This document shows, piece after piece, positions 1-7,377 of a stretch of 64,000 nucleotides of DNA. The DNA is from Candidatus Manganitrophaceae bacterium. Lineage in GTDB: Bacteria; Nitrospirota; Nitrospiria; SBBL01; Manganitrophaceae. Below the pieces are notes generated by a model, which was not told the origin of the DNA, did not search any database, and worked only from the letters and a program-made list of their open reading frames with translations. Numbering within the stretch: the stretch's first letter is position 1; the number at the start of each line of letters is the position of its first letter. The translations under genes and the position numbers were made by a program. The DNA lies in assembly GCA_016200325.1 (NCBI GenBank), contig JACQEZ010000019.1, forward strand, positions 310,001 to 374,000, in the 5' to 3' direction.

Positions 1-91
1 CGCAAATATCAATCATGGACACGCGACCGCTTACATGACGAATAATTGTGCAATCTCCGGGGGCAACATTTAAAAAATGAACCGATGCCAT
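1..91 (-). CDS. MBL-fold (ComEC-like) metallohydrolase, N-terminal part only
   Basis: Thirty codons are visible before the gene runs off the window edge. The protein begins MASVHFLNVAPGDCTIIRH and continues into a GRVSMIDI stretch. This is the typical opening of ComEC/Rec2-like metallo-beta-lactamase-fold proteins (a VHFLNVGxGDCTII strand followed by a strand ending in IDI). A good Shine-Dalgarno (GGAG, about 9 nt upstream) supports the ATG at 91. The metal-binding HxHxDH motif would lie outside the window, so the enzyme class is inferred from the N-terminal strands only. The membrane-protein gene upstream on the same strand ends about 60 bp before it and may be its operon partner. Confidence 0.6.
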   Translation of the reverse strand, partial: MASVHFLNVAPGDCTIIRHVSGRVSMIDIC

Positions 92-154
92 TGGCGCTCC
101 TTTTATTATCATTTATTCTTTTCTCAAACGTGCTGCAGGCATAAATACAGTGGG

Positions 155-907
155 TTAAAGATGGTCACAGCTCTGTAGCAGACGCTCTGCGTATGAAAAA
201 CCCGTACGCTTGAGTGCGCCCTCGTTCAACAGGAAAAGCCATGCAATGAGCATCATCGCCGAAACGCCTAGTGTGATCATCTCAGCGGGCTCAAGAGTCA
301 GCATCGGATTGCTGAAGAAATAAGGTGGCGTCACCATTAAAACTTTCGCATGGAACAGAGCCCACGCGATACAAATGGCGGTCATAGCTATACCATAGCA
401 CCGGAGCCCTAGGCAATTCCGCTGAAATCCAAAAGCGACATTTTCCTTAAACACCAAAGGGAATTTTTTTGTGTCGCGCGTTTGGGCGATGAGCCACACG
501 GTCGCGGCTCGATATAATTCGTCGGCCGCCGCCGGATCGGCTCTTTCAGCTTCGGCAGCAGGCAGAGGCTTTTTGAGTCCCTGTGCAAGTACACCGTGGA
601 AACGCTCCTTGGTATACACGTCAATGCTTGTGTCACGATATCGAAGCAACTGTGTGGTGGGAGCGCCGCCCCATTTTCTGAATAACTTGTCTTGAATACG
701 CTTGCCTGCGTCTCTGGAAACACGTCCAAGGGCATATCCTGCACCGCAGAAACCTAAAATGGACAACACGCTGGAGACAATGATGTGTGCTGTCCCATAA
801 AGACATACCAGCAGTACCGCTATTGGTAAGAAGACCAAAAGTCCAGGATACAAGCGAGCTGGCCGATCATATGGATCCAGCAGAAATTTGGGAATAAACG
901 CACTCAT
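155..907 (-). CDS. Multi-pass membrane protein of unknown function
   Basis: A 250-residue protein. I chose the start at MSAFIPKFLL because it has AAGGA about 11 nt upstream; a longer reading frame to 970 has no such site and its N-terminus is arginine-rich and unlike a protein. Four hydrophobic segments are visible: two close together near residues 20-60 and two near residues 170-230, with a charged soluble stretch between them. I do not recognise the family. Its stop lies about 60 bp before an MBL-fold gene on the same strand, so the two may be cotranscribed. The location beside toxin-antitoxin and restriction genes suggests an accessory or defence role, which is a guess from context only. 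Confidence 0.6.
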   Translation of the reverse strand: MSAFIPKFLLDPYDRPARLYPGLLVFLPIAVLLVCLYGTAHIIVSSVLSILGFCGAGYALGRVSRDAGKRIQDKLFRKWGGAPTTQLLRYRDTSIDVYTKERFHGVLAQGLKKPLPAAEAERADPAAADELYRAATVWLIAQTRDTKKFPLVFKENVAFGFQRNCLGLRCYGIAMTAICIAWALFHAKVLMVTPPYFFSNPMLTLEPAEMITLGVSAMMLIAWLFLLNEGALKRTGFSYAERLLQSCDHL

Positions 908-924
908 TTTTGCACCATCCTTTG

Positions 925-985
925 CCCCGCGATCACGACACTCAGCGGGCCAGAATGCGCCGCCTCCCAAGTGAATTTACGATTT
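925..985. repeat. Left copy of an imperfect direct repeat flanking the restriction island
   Basis: Two blocks recur in the same order and orientation near 5135-5232. The first is about 28 bp, ccccgcgatcacgacactca followed by gcgggcca. The second is about 20 bp, gcgccgcctcccaagtgaa. By eye about 25 of 28 and 18 of 20 positions match. In the right copy extra sequence separates the blocks. The repeats bracket the truncated antitoxin and the whole XRE-ImmA-methyltransferase-endonuclease operon. Confidence 0.5.
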
Positions 986-1006
986 TACGATTAATCGTAA
1001 AATCGT
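979..1006. repeat. Perfect 28-bp AT-rich palindrome
   Basis: The left arm ACGATTTTACGATT (979-992) is the exact reverse complement of 993-1006, with no spacer. It begins inside the left direct repeat and ends two bases before the stop codon of the truncated HTH antitoxin. It is AT-rich and lacks a strong T run, so an intrinsic terminator is not the obvious reading; a protein-binding or recombination site is equally possible. Confidence 0.85.
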
Positions 1007-1007
1007 T

Positions 1008-1166
1008 TTACTTCAGGTTAATCTCCTTCGCCTTCAACGGCTCGACCGGCGGCATGCATAGACGATCGAATTCACGCAGCGTGACCTGATCCATAATGCC
1101 CGCTTCGTGCAATCCGCTCGCCGTCTCATGGACGGCCTCAAGAATCCCCGATTTTCTTTTCCTCAT
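1008..1166 (-). pseudogene. Truncated HTH antitoxin (HigA/XRE-type), N-terminal domain only
   Basis: A 52-residue frame with the sequence signature of the N-terminal half of HigA-like HTH antitoxins: ILEAVHETASGLHEAGIMD, then VTLREFDRLCMPPVEPL. Intact members continue for about 50 more residues with the helix-turn-helix that binds DNA. Here the frame stops right after that linker (KAKEINLK, stop), immediately beside a 28-bp palindrome, so the DNA-binding domain is missing. The start overlaps the 3' end of the upstream unknown gene by 29 nt, as expected for a coupled toxin-antitoxin operon. Family recognition is from remembered motifs. Confidence 0.6.
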
Positions 1167-1395
1167 CGCGGCACCTTTTACCTAGATAACGCACCATGCG
1201 GATATAGGCCTCTTGGCTATCTAACAACTCCGCCGTGGACATACCCAAAGCTTCTAAAGCAGCCTGGGCAGCTGTGCGAAGGCCAGTGACATCGCCTGGC
1301 GTCAAACCTAAACTTGCGCAAAATTCTTTAAAAATTTCCCTCCTTAAATCAATTTCAGAATGAGATAATGCCCGGATCGGTTCAGATTGGTTCAT
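1138..1395 (-). CDS. Small unknown protein upstream of the antitoxin remnant
   Basis: Eighty-five residues from the ATG at 1395, which has a strong GAGGAGG about 6-8 nt upstream; a longer frame to 1482 exists but its extra N-terminus lacks such a site. The sequence is helical, charged and soluble, with no cysteine pairs or membrane segment. It overlaps the start of the HTH antitoxin remnant downstream and is divergent from the restriction operon, with which it shares the region 1396-1574. I do not recognise a family. It does not resemble the RelE-fold HigB toxin usually paired with such antitoxins. Confidence 0.5.
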   Translation of the reverse strand: MNQSEPIRALSHSEIDLRREIFKEFCASLGLTPGDVTGLRTAAQAALEALGMSTAELLDSQEAYIRMVRYLGKRCRDEEKKIGDS

Positions 1396-1510
1396 ATCGG
1401 GTTCCTCCTCATCTATAGGGTACTGCGTTAGCCAAGCCATGGCCTCAAAGAAAAAGGTACCACAGCCTCTGCATTTTGTCAAAACGGCATACGATATAAA
1501 TATTAATGTT

Positions 1511-1545
1511 TGTCATATTGACTATATATGTCAACCCTGTTGACA
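1511..1545. promoter_or_regulatory. Putative controller-protein operator array
   Basis: Four alternating half-sites are visible: GTCA (1512-1515), TGAC (1519-1522), GTCA (1530-1533) and TGAC (1541-1544). The first pair forms a GTCA-TAT-TGAC inverted repeat with a 3-bp spacer. The middle pair forms TTGAC-N7-GTCAA. The last TGAC is part of the -35 element of the promoter for the XRE gene. Layout and composition resemble the C-boxes of restriction-modification controller proteins; binding by the XRE protein next door is an inference. Confidence 0.5.
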
Positions 1546-1568
1546 TCGTATTGTTAAGCGTGTAGTAT
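1540..1568 (+). promoter_or_regulatory. Promoter of the restriction operon, predicted leaderless
   Basis: TTGACA (1540-1545), a 17-bp spacer and TAGTAT (1563-1568). The ATG of the XRE gene is at 1575, only 6 nt after the -10 element. Transcription would therefore start at or next to the start codon, with no room for a Shine-Dalgarno. Leaderless mRNAs are known for several controller-protein genes of restriction systems. Confidence 0.65.
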
Positions 1569-1574
1569 CTTGAC

Positions 1575-1895
1575 ATGGATTATTTTTATCGTGAGTTCGG
1601 GCGCATCTTGCGCCAGCGGCGCAAAGCAGCTGGTTTTACTCAAGATGAGGTATCAGCCCGTGTTGGCCTTTCCCGTACTTCAATCACAAATATCGAACAA
1701 GGACGCCAGCATATCTCATTGCACATGTTATATGAACTTGCGGATGCAATTGGTTCTACGCCTGGTGAACTACTCCCCGACCGCTTGAGTTTGGTACAGC
1801 AGAGCTCTGAACTTGAAAAGAAACTTGGAAAGCTATCTGTACCAGAAGATGAAAAAGATTGGATTCGGCGGCTAGTATCTAAGACAAACGTTTGA
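1575..1895 (+). CDS. XRE-family HTH regulator, candidate controller (C) protein
   Basis: A 106-residue DNA-binding protein. The helix-turn-helix covers about residues 8-62: RILRQRRKAAGFTQDEVSAR, then GLSRTSITNIEQGRQHIS and the LYELADAIG helix. A charged helical tail of about 35 residues follows, so it is somewhat longer than classic C proteins (about 80 residues). It is the first gene of a four-gene operon (XRE, ImmA, methyltransferase, endonuclease) and sits behind an operator-like array and a leaderless promoter. This fits an autoregulatory role delaying restriction until methylation is established. The alternative is a plain XRE-ImmA stress or toxin-antitoxin pair that happens to precede the restriction genes. 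Confidence 0.8.
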   Translation: MDYFYREFGRILRQRRKAAGFTQDEVSARVGLSRTSITNIEQGRQHISLHMLYELADAIGSTPGELLPDRLSLVQQSSELEKKLGKLSVPEDEKDWIRRLVSKTNV

Positions 1896-1906
1896 GGAGA
1901 GAGTTT

Positions 1907-2431
1907 ATGGCAAATCTTATCCCAGTGCGGGAAGCTCAGAGGCTATTAAAAGAATCTAAAATTACTCAGGCTCCAGTTGATATTGAAGCAATCGCTAAAA
2001 AGTTAGGTGCGGTTGTGTCCTATGAGGTTTTTAAAGAAGACCTCTCTGGAGTGCTCGTTAAGGAGAGCTCCCGCACAGTGATTGGAGTCAATTCGGTTCA
2101 TTCTAAAACCCGCCAGCGTTTTACTATTGCCCATGAGATTGGTCATCTCATCCTAGAACATGAAGGAGAAGTATTTGTAGACCAAACGGTTATGAAGCGA
2201 GATGAGCGCTCATCACAGGCAATTGATATTCAGGAGATCGAAGCAAACAAATTTGCGGCCGAGCTGTTGATGCCAGAGAGCTTGATCATGGCTGCCGTTC
2301 AGAATCTTCCGTCTAAGAAGCCCGATATCTCTTCAGGTCAACTCATCGAAGAACTTGCGAAGGCGTTCCAGGTTAGTTCCCAGGCAATGGAATATCGATT
2401 AACAAACCTCGGAATGTTCATCCCACAATAA
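1907..2431 (+). CDS. ImmA/IrrE-family metallo-endopeptidase
   Basis: A 174-residue protein with the zinc-metalloprotease motif HEIGH in RFTIAHEIGHLILEH (about residues 81-95) and a conserved EANKFAAELLMP downstream, which supplies the third ligand region. In ImmA/ICEBs1 and IrrE such peptidases cleave a partner HTH repressor. The immediate upstream gene is an XRE regulator ending 11 nt before this start, so that regulator is the likely substrate or partner. I chose the start at 1907 because GAGGAGAGAG lies just upstream; an upstream start at 1892 would overlap the XRE gene and lacks a site. Its presence inside a restriction operon is unusual. Confidence 0.85.
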   Translation: MANLIPVREAQRLLKESKITQAPVDIEAIAKKLGAVVSYEVFKEDLSGVLVKESSRTVIGVNSVHSKTRQRFTIAHEIGHLILEHEGEVFVDQTVMKRDERSSQAIDIQEIEANKFAAELLMPESLIMAAVQNLPSKKPDISSGQLIEELAKAFQVSSQAMEYRLTNLGMFIPQ

Positions 2432-2446
2432 ACTACCCCGGATTAT

Positions 2447-4174
2447 ATGAGCCGTCCTGCATCTCCATTCATAACTGCCAGGAATACCCAGCATCTATTT
2501 GCCCTCGCGACTGCGATGGAAGAAATGGCGAATGCGAGTATTGAAAGCCGTGGTGCCATTTACACACAGGAAGGTGTAGTGGAGTTTATTCTCGATCTTG
2601 CCGGCTATACCTCAGACAAATCACTGCATAAACAATGCCTTCTCGAGCCGGCTTTCGGCGAGGGTGATTTTCTGCTGCCAGCGGTTGATCGACTCTTCAA
2701 GGCTTGGGTGCGCGACACCGGCAATAGTGGAAACATCATCAAGGATCTAAGTCCTTGCATCCGTGCGGTCGAGCTCCACAGCGCAACCTTCATACGCACT
2801 CAGCAGGCAGTTATTGATCGTCTAATACAGTACGGGATCTCGGCAAGCGTCGCGTCCAGGCTCGCGGCAGCTTGGCTTGTCCAGGGTGATTTTCTGCTGA
2901 CAGAACTCTCGTATAATTTTGATACTATCGTTGGAAACCCTCCTTATGTACGACAAGAGCGAATTGCTGATGCCCTGATGAAGATTTACAGGGAGCGTTT
3001 TAGTACACTCTACGATCGTGCTGATTTGTATATTCCTTTTATTGAACGATCCTTGCACCTGCTAAAGCCTGGCGGAAACCTGGCATTCATTTGTGCCGAT
3101 CGTTGGATGAAGAATCGCTATGGTAGTAAGTTACGGCAGATGATTGCTGACAGCTTTCATCTAAAAGTCTATGTGGACATGGTGGATACTCCAGCTTTCC
3201 ACAGTGACGTTCTGGCCTATCCCGCCATCACCGTGATTGCTCATCAGCCGGCCGGCATGACCCGAGTTGTGCATCGTCCAGAGCTTACTAAAAGAAACCT
3301 CGCCGCCTTGGCGGAAACTTTGGCTGCGCCGAATCTTCCAGCTCGTCGCGCCCCTATCCGAGAAATTCACAGTGTGCTAAATGGGGCAGAACCCTGGATC
3401 TTCGAGTCTGCTGATCATCTAGACGTGGTGCGGCGTCTAGAACATACCTTCCCCACCCTGGAGGAAGCAGGATGTAAAGTTGGCATCGGTGTGGCGACAG
3501 GTGCTGACAAGGTCTTTATTGCTCCAATGGATGAACTCAACGTCGAGCCAGATCGGAAGTTGCCACTTGTAATGACGCGAGATATTATGACCGGGAAAAT
3601 TTGCTGGCGTGGACTTGGGGTTATTAATCCCTTCGCTGCAGATGGCGGATTGGTCGACCTTGCCCATTACCCACGTCTGAAACGATTCCTGGAGAAACAT
3701 AAGAGTGAAATCATAAGACGCCATTGTGCCAAAAAAGCACCTGCTAACTGGTATCGGACGATCGACCGCATTTATCCAGAGTTAGCTACTCGCCCGAAGC
3801 TTCTTATCCCCGATATTAAAGGTGAAGCGCATATCGTGTATGAACCAGGCGAATTATACCCTCATCACAATCTTTATTACATAACCTCTGACAAGTGGGA
3901 TTTGCAGGCCCTTCAAGCCGTTCTGAGATCAGGCATCGCCCACCTGTTCGTCTCAACCTATTCCACCAAGATGCATGGCGGCTATCTGCGATTCCAAGCC
4001 CAATACTTGCGTCGCATCCGTATTCCATACTGGTCTCAGATATCCCCAGATGTCAAAAAAGAAATCATCAGATCTGCCAAACATGGTGATCAGAGAACTT
4101 GCAATGGCATTGTCTCTACTCTCTATGGTCTGACCCGGAAAGAAATTGAAGTCATCCAGGGGAAGGACAATTAA
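2447..4174 (+). CDS. N6-adenine DNA methyltransferase of a PaeR7I-type type II system
   Basis: A 575-residue class I SAM methyltransferase. The N-terminus carries a [19 protein letters not shown] region leading to motif I ([15 protein letters not shown], about residues 65-79). Catalytic motif IV is NPPY within [10 protein letters not shown] (about residue 164). A long target-recognition half follows. It transfers a methyl group to adenine and so protects host DNA from the endonuclease encoded 3 bp downstream. The NPPY class with a C-terminal recognition region matches the gamma-type enzymes that accompany PaeR7I/XhoI-family nucleases. The gene contains a CTCGAG at about 2644, the site expected for that family. 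Moderate GC relative to the core genes supports acquisition. Confidence 0.88.
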   Translation: MSRPASPFITARNTQHLFALATAMEEMANASIESRGAIYTQEGVVEFILDLAGYTSDKSLHKQCLLEPAFGEGDFLLPAVDRLFKAWVRDTGNSGNIIKDLSPCIRAVELHSATFIRTQQAVIDRLIQYGISASVASRLAAAWLVQGDFLLTELSYNFDTIVGNPPYVRQERIADALMKIYRERFSTLYDRADLYIPFIERSLHLLKPGGNLAFICADRWMKNRYGSKLRQMIADSFHLKVYVDMVDTPAFHSDVLAYPAITVIAHQPAGMTRVVHRPELTKRNLAALAETLAAPNLPARRAPIREIHSVLNGAEPWIFESADHLDVVRRLEHTFPTLEEAGCKVGIGVATGADKVFIAPMDELNVEPDRKLPLVMTRDIMTGKICWRGLGVINPFAADGGLVDLAHYPRLKRFLEKHKSEIIRRHCAKKAPANWYRTIDRIYPELATRPKLLIPDIKGEAHIVYEPGELYPHHNLYYITSDKWDLQALQAVLRSGIAHLFVSTYSTKMHGGYLRFQAQYLRRIRIPYWSQISPDVKKEIIRSAKHGDQRTCNGIVSTLYGLTRKEIEVIQGKDN

Positions 4175-4177
4175 ATC

Positions 4178-4918
4178 ATGGGAATCGACCTGGTCGACTA
4201 TGAGCGCAAGGCCCGCGAAGCCACTATGGCCTTTTGGGGTAATCGCGAAAAGGCAAAACAGAAACAGATAGAGGCGGGCACTGTCGACCAAGGCGAACGC
4301 GCCGGTGTGACGGCTGGCAAGAATATGGACGGATTTATCGCCTTGGTCATTGATCTAGTCAAAGCAAACGGTCTTGCTCATGCTGATATTCATCAGCAAC
4401 GTACCTTATTGACCCTTCCTGGGTACTTCCGGCCGACCAAACTTTGGGATCTTCTTGTTTTACATCAAGGCCGGCTGGTCGCCTCCATTGAACTCAAAAG
4501 CCAGGTGGGGCCGTCATTCGGAAACAACTTTAATAATCGGACTGAAGAGGCTATTGGCACCGCACATGATTTCTGGACGGCTTACCGCGAGGGTGCTTTC
4601 GGTGAGCAGCTGAGGCCTTTCGTCGGCTGGATAATGATGGTTGAGGATGCGCCGGAGTCAAGAACACCGGTACGCGGCCGATCGCCACACTTTCCAGTAT
4701 TCCAGGAATTTCAGGGCGCTTCTTATTTAAAACGCTATGACATTTTGTGCCAGAGGCTGGTACAGGAACAGCTTTATACTACCGCTTCAATTATTGCCTC
4801 TCCCCGTTCAGCCATAACAACGGGCGATTACACAGATCTTTCAGAGATGACGAGTCTAAAAGCGTTCGTTACTTCGCTTGCCGGACATATAGCCGCAGAG
4901 TCTGCCAGAAGTCAGTAA
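4178..4918 (+). CDS. PaeR7I/XhoI-family type II restriction endonuclease
   Basis: A 246-residue protein, the usual length for this family. Family hallmarks are visible: [17 protein letters not shown] near residue 46, [19 protein letters not shown] near residue 86, then [20 protein letters not shown] with the catalytic ELK of a PD-(D/E)XK fold (the D being in KLWDLLV). Family members cut CTCGAG, so this is the predicted target. CTCGAG occurs several times in the window, for example near 2644, 15839, 17771, 29870 and 62224. The gene starts 3 bp after the methyltransferase stop, with AAGGA upstream, and is the last gene of the operon. Confidence 0.9.
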   Translation: MGIDLVDYERKAREATMAFWGNREKAKQKQIEAGTVDQGERAGVTAGKNMDGFIALVIDLVKANGLAHADIHQQRTLLTLPGYFRPTKLWDLLVLHQGRLVASIELKSQVGPSFGNNFNNRTEEAIGTAHDFWTAYREGAFGEQLRPFVGWIMMVEDAPESRTPVRGRSPHFPVFQEFQGASYLKRYDILCQRLVQEQLYTTASIIASPRSAITTGDYTDLSEMTSLKAFVTSLAGHIAAESARSQ

Positions 4919-5225
4919 ATGAAAGTGTTGGCATATAAGCTTGTTTACAAATTTACTTGTTAACACGAATTATTGATCCAGAGAAAACAGGATCAGATCA
5001 ACACGGCTTGCCCGTAAGTGGTTGCTACGCGTGCCAGGCTTCCTCGCTTGTCCCACCGGCCCGCCCGCTCGCCGTCGCGTCCGGGAAGATGCGTCCCTAC
5101 CGCGACAGCGAAAAATCCCGCCGCCCCCATGGGACTCCCCGCCGCACGACACCCAGCGGGCCAAGGACGCCCCCGCAGCCTGTCGAAACGCGCCGCCTCC
5201 GAAGTGAAGAGCGGTAGGATGGAAT
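4919..5225. other. Gene-free region downstream of the endonuclease
   Basis: About 300 bp. The first 60 bp are AT-rich; the rest is GC-rich and contains the right copy of the direct repeat at 5135-5232. The reading frames here overlap each other on both strands and have no ribosome-binding sites or recognisable protein character. No clear terminator is visible. Confidence 0.6.
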
Positions 5226-5232
5226 TTACTTT
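5135..5232. repeat. Right copy of the direct repeat flanking the restriction island
   Basis: Contains ccccgccgcacgacacccag followed by cgggcca, then 20-odd extra bases, then acgcgccgcctccgaagtga. These match the two blocks at 925-985 in order and orientation. Such a bracket is what a duplicated insertion boundary would leave. The copies are imperfect, so the event, if real, is old. Confidence 0.5.
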
Positions 5233-5741
5233 TCCGCAATAATTTTTGGCAAAGCCTGAATAATATTCGTAGGCATATCAGCTTGACCGCTGCTGCCTTT
5301 CGTATAACCCGTTTCCTGGGGCGAGAAGATACAGGCAGCCGCATAGGTCAGCACTACATCCTGTGGAGCCTGTCCGCCTGCTGCGTTTACAAGAGCGTTG
5401 AAGGTTAGCAAGGCGTTCTGCCGGTGTTTGTTCACAATGGCATTGTGTTTGTGAGAAAGGAAATTCCGCGCTGATAGAAAGAGCAAATAAGCCAATACCG
5501 AGAAGACTAAAATCTTGCTAAGGCCAAGTTGATATCCTTCATAGGTATCCTTTGGCTCAATCCAGTCCCATTTATGCAAGGTTGCAGATATAGCCGCGTA
5601 AAGAATCAAAATGACAGCAACTCCTATTGTCGCCTTTTGCCAATTTTCTGCCTGTTTGTTATGCTCAATGCTCTCATTCTGAAAATAAATTGCCTGTTGT
5701 GATACCCCCCGTTCGGCGGCAGAACGGCGTACCTCTTCCAA
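5226..5741 (-). CDS. Small two-pass membrane protein, probably frameshifted at its 5' end
   Basis: A 171-residue frame opening with TTG at 5741. It has two hydrophobic segments (about residues 38-54 and 75-92) separated by a loop, an N-terminal amphipathic helix and a soluble C-terminus. No family recognised. The true start is doubtful: the frame is open further upstream without any start codon (ALEKHEQDAQRILEEVRRS), and a neighbouring frame supplies ATG at 5791 reading MNPSK. A single missing G near 5775-5780 would fuse them into MNPSKALEKHEQDAQ. So the gene is either a recent frameshift mutant (5226-5791) or uses the TTG. Confidence 0.5.
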   Translation of the reverse strand: MEEVRRSAAERGVSQQAIYFQNESIEHNKQAENWQKATIGVAVILILYAAISATLHKWDWIEPKDTYEGYQLGLSKILVFSVLAYLLFLSARNFLSHKHNAIVNKHRQNALLTFNALVNAAGGQAPQDVVLTYAAACIFSPQETGYTKGSSGQADMPTNIIQALPKIIAEK

Positions 5742-5988
5742 TATACGTTGCGCGTCCTGCTCGTGCTTCTCAAGGGCTTACTCGGATTCATAGCTTCTCT
5801 ATTACATGAAGAGCAGACATAGTGAATTCGCCTGATTATGACTTCATCATTGTCCAATTTAATTTCTCTTTTGTATTTTCATTCCGGATATGAGACGGTT
5901 CTTTGCTTGATTTCTTTTGGGGCCTGGAAGACCACTATCTTCCATGTCCTCTCTTTTTCAATCTGAATTTTAACCGCCCACCGATTTT

Positions 5989-6525
5989 CTATTTACCTCG
6001 ATAAATTTCAGAGTGCTTTTGGTGAAGATGCCAATTGTCCGAATATTGCGCGGCCAAGGCCTTATCCCGAATCACTAGCAGATTCTCCGCATTCTTCTCC
6101 TGAGCTGCTTTTGTAAAATTAAAGGAACCGGTAATGACGGTTTCGCCATCGATTACCATCACCTTGTTGTGGGCGATCGCGTGTTCAGTGTCGATATAGG
6201 TCAAAATGCCCGCATGAGCCACAAAATCAGCCGAGGTGTATTTCTCCTTCCGTTGACTCTTATCAAGAATGACTTCCACGTGAACGCCTCGCTTATGTGC
6301 TTCCGTTAATGCCTTTGCTATTGGAGCGGAGGTAAAGGAGTAGGCTTGCACCAGAATCGAAGAGCGAGCCTCTCTTAAGCCTTTCACAAGGGCCCCAGTA
6401 CAATTCTCCCCTGGGGTAAAGCAGACCTCTAAAATGGACGATTCTGCTAAAGGGGGAGCAGGGGAAAGCAGCAACCCTAGCAGAAAGACAAATAAGAAAA
6501 CTATTTTCTTTAATTGGATCCCCAT
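5989..6525 (-). CDS. Secreted PLD-family nuclease (Nuc-like, single HKD motif)
   Basis: A 178-residue protein with a clear signal peptide (KKIVFLFVFLLGLLLSPAPP, ending near ALAES-like LAES) and a single phospholipase-D motif HNKVMVIDGETVITGSFNF near residue 122 (HxK-x4-D). Bacterial proteins with one HKD motif and about 180 residues are typically homodimeric EDTA-resistant endonucleases of the Nuc type that degrade DNA or RNA in the periplasm. A longer frame to 6786 exists, but its first 87 residues overlap the neighbouring gene and look non-coding; the signal peptide fixes the start at 6525. Two cysteines near residues 35-45 could form a disulfide. Confidence 0.85.
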   Translation of the reverse strand: MGIQLKKIVFLFVFLLGLLLSPAPPLAESSILEVCFTPGENCTGALVKGLREARSSILVQAYSFTSAPIAKALTEAHKRGVHVEVILDKSQRKEKYTSADFVAHAGILTYIDTEHAIAHNKVMVIDGETVITGSFNFTKAAQEKNAENLLVIRDKALAAQYSDNWHLHQKHSEIYRGK

Positions 6526-6731
6526 AAAAGGGAAATCTATCAGACTGGCTGGAAAACTACAATTGGAATTGAAGAAAGGTAGTGCCCTAATTCGAAAGTA
6601 ATTCCTCCCAGCTCCAGATATGATTTGTGATTCCTGCCGCCATTGCTGGGGTCGTCTTTCAAGAAGAACTGATTTTGAAACCCTGGATGTCGGCTTCAGA
6701 GGGCAGGATGCCTTCATGTCAAACTTAGGAG

Positions 6732-7148
6732 TTACCGGCGGTAGTGCAATAAAATGGAGAGCAGGAGAGAAATAAGCAGAACCCAATAAAAGAGATTGAG
6801 GAGGCGGAACGTCCTTGCATCCTCAGTCCGCTCCTCCCGCGCTTCAGCCAGCGTTTCACGTCGCAGCGGCATCTCCCGCATCGGGGCATTTACCGCCAAG
6901 AGCAGGGCGAAGAGCAGCCCCGTGGCTAAAAACGGAAGCCAATTCACCCCCCAGGCGCGCGGCCCCACCGGGACAACCCAGATTCCTCCGAGCCAAGCGG
7001 CGACAAAGACCAACAGGAAGAACCAGAAGAACTCCGTCAATTCGGCGGCCCAGGCCAACCGCCGGTCGGGCGTCCGAAAGAGCGGCCAGAAGATGACGCT
7101 CAGAATCAGACCGATCCCAAGCGCAACAAAAAAATCGATCCACAACAT
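6732..7148 (-). CDS. Four-helix membrane protein of unknown function
   Basis: A 138-residue hydrophobic protein with segments near residues 5-24 (WIDFFVALGIGLILSVIFWP), 38-58, 68-86 and 119-136. A charged, arginine-rich loop (MREMPLRRETLAEAREERTE) lies before the last helix. The ATG at 7148 begins a natural signal-anchor-like segment. It is followed on the same strand by the PLD-type nuclease gene about 200 bp downstream. No family recognised; there are no catalytic motifs. Confidence 0.65.
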   Translation of the reverse strand: MLWIDFFVALGIGLILSVIFWPLFRTPDRRLAWAAELTEFFWFFLLVFVAAWLGGIWVVPVGPRAWGVNWLPFLATGLLFALLLAVNAPMREMPLRRETLAEAREERTEDARTFRLLNLFYWVLLISLLLSILLHYRR

Positions 7149-7377
7149 CGACCTTCACCTCTTTAAGGTGAAGATATCGCGTTCCGGTGGGCGCTGTCTA
7201 TCTGGCTCAAAGGGAGTATTCAGTCGGGAGCGCGAATCAGATCCGAAAGGGAGAGAACCGACCAGACCAAGGGAAATAAAGAGTCGGCCGGCTGCAGTTG
7301 AGTCCGCACCTTTGGGACAGTTTTTCACGAGGGATCTAGGGCAGATCCTGTCTCAAAAGATTATCATGATTTAGAAT

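Noticed and set aside
4957-5242. Several overlapping short frames between the endonuclease and the small membrane protein
   Set aside because: All lack ribosome sites and are low-complexity Arg/Pro frames in GC-rich DNA that carries the direct repeat.
6796-7374. A 192-codon plus-strand frame opposite the four-helix membrane protein
   Set aside because: The minus-strand frame has clear transmembrane segments and a good start; the plus frame is Arg/Ser-rich shadow.
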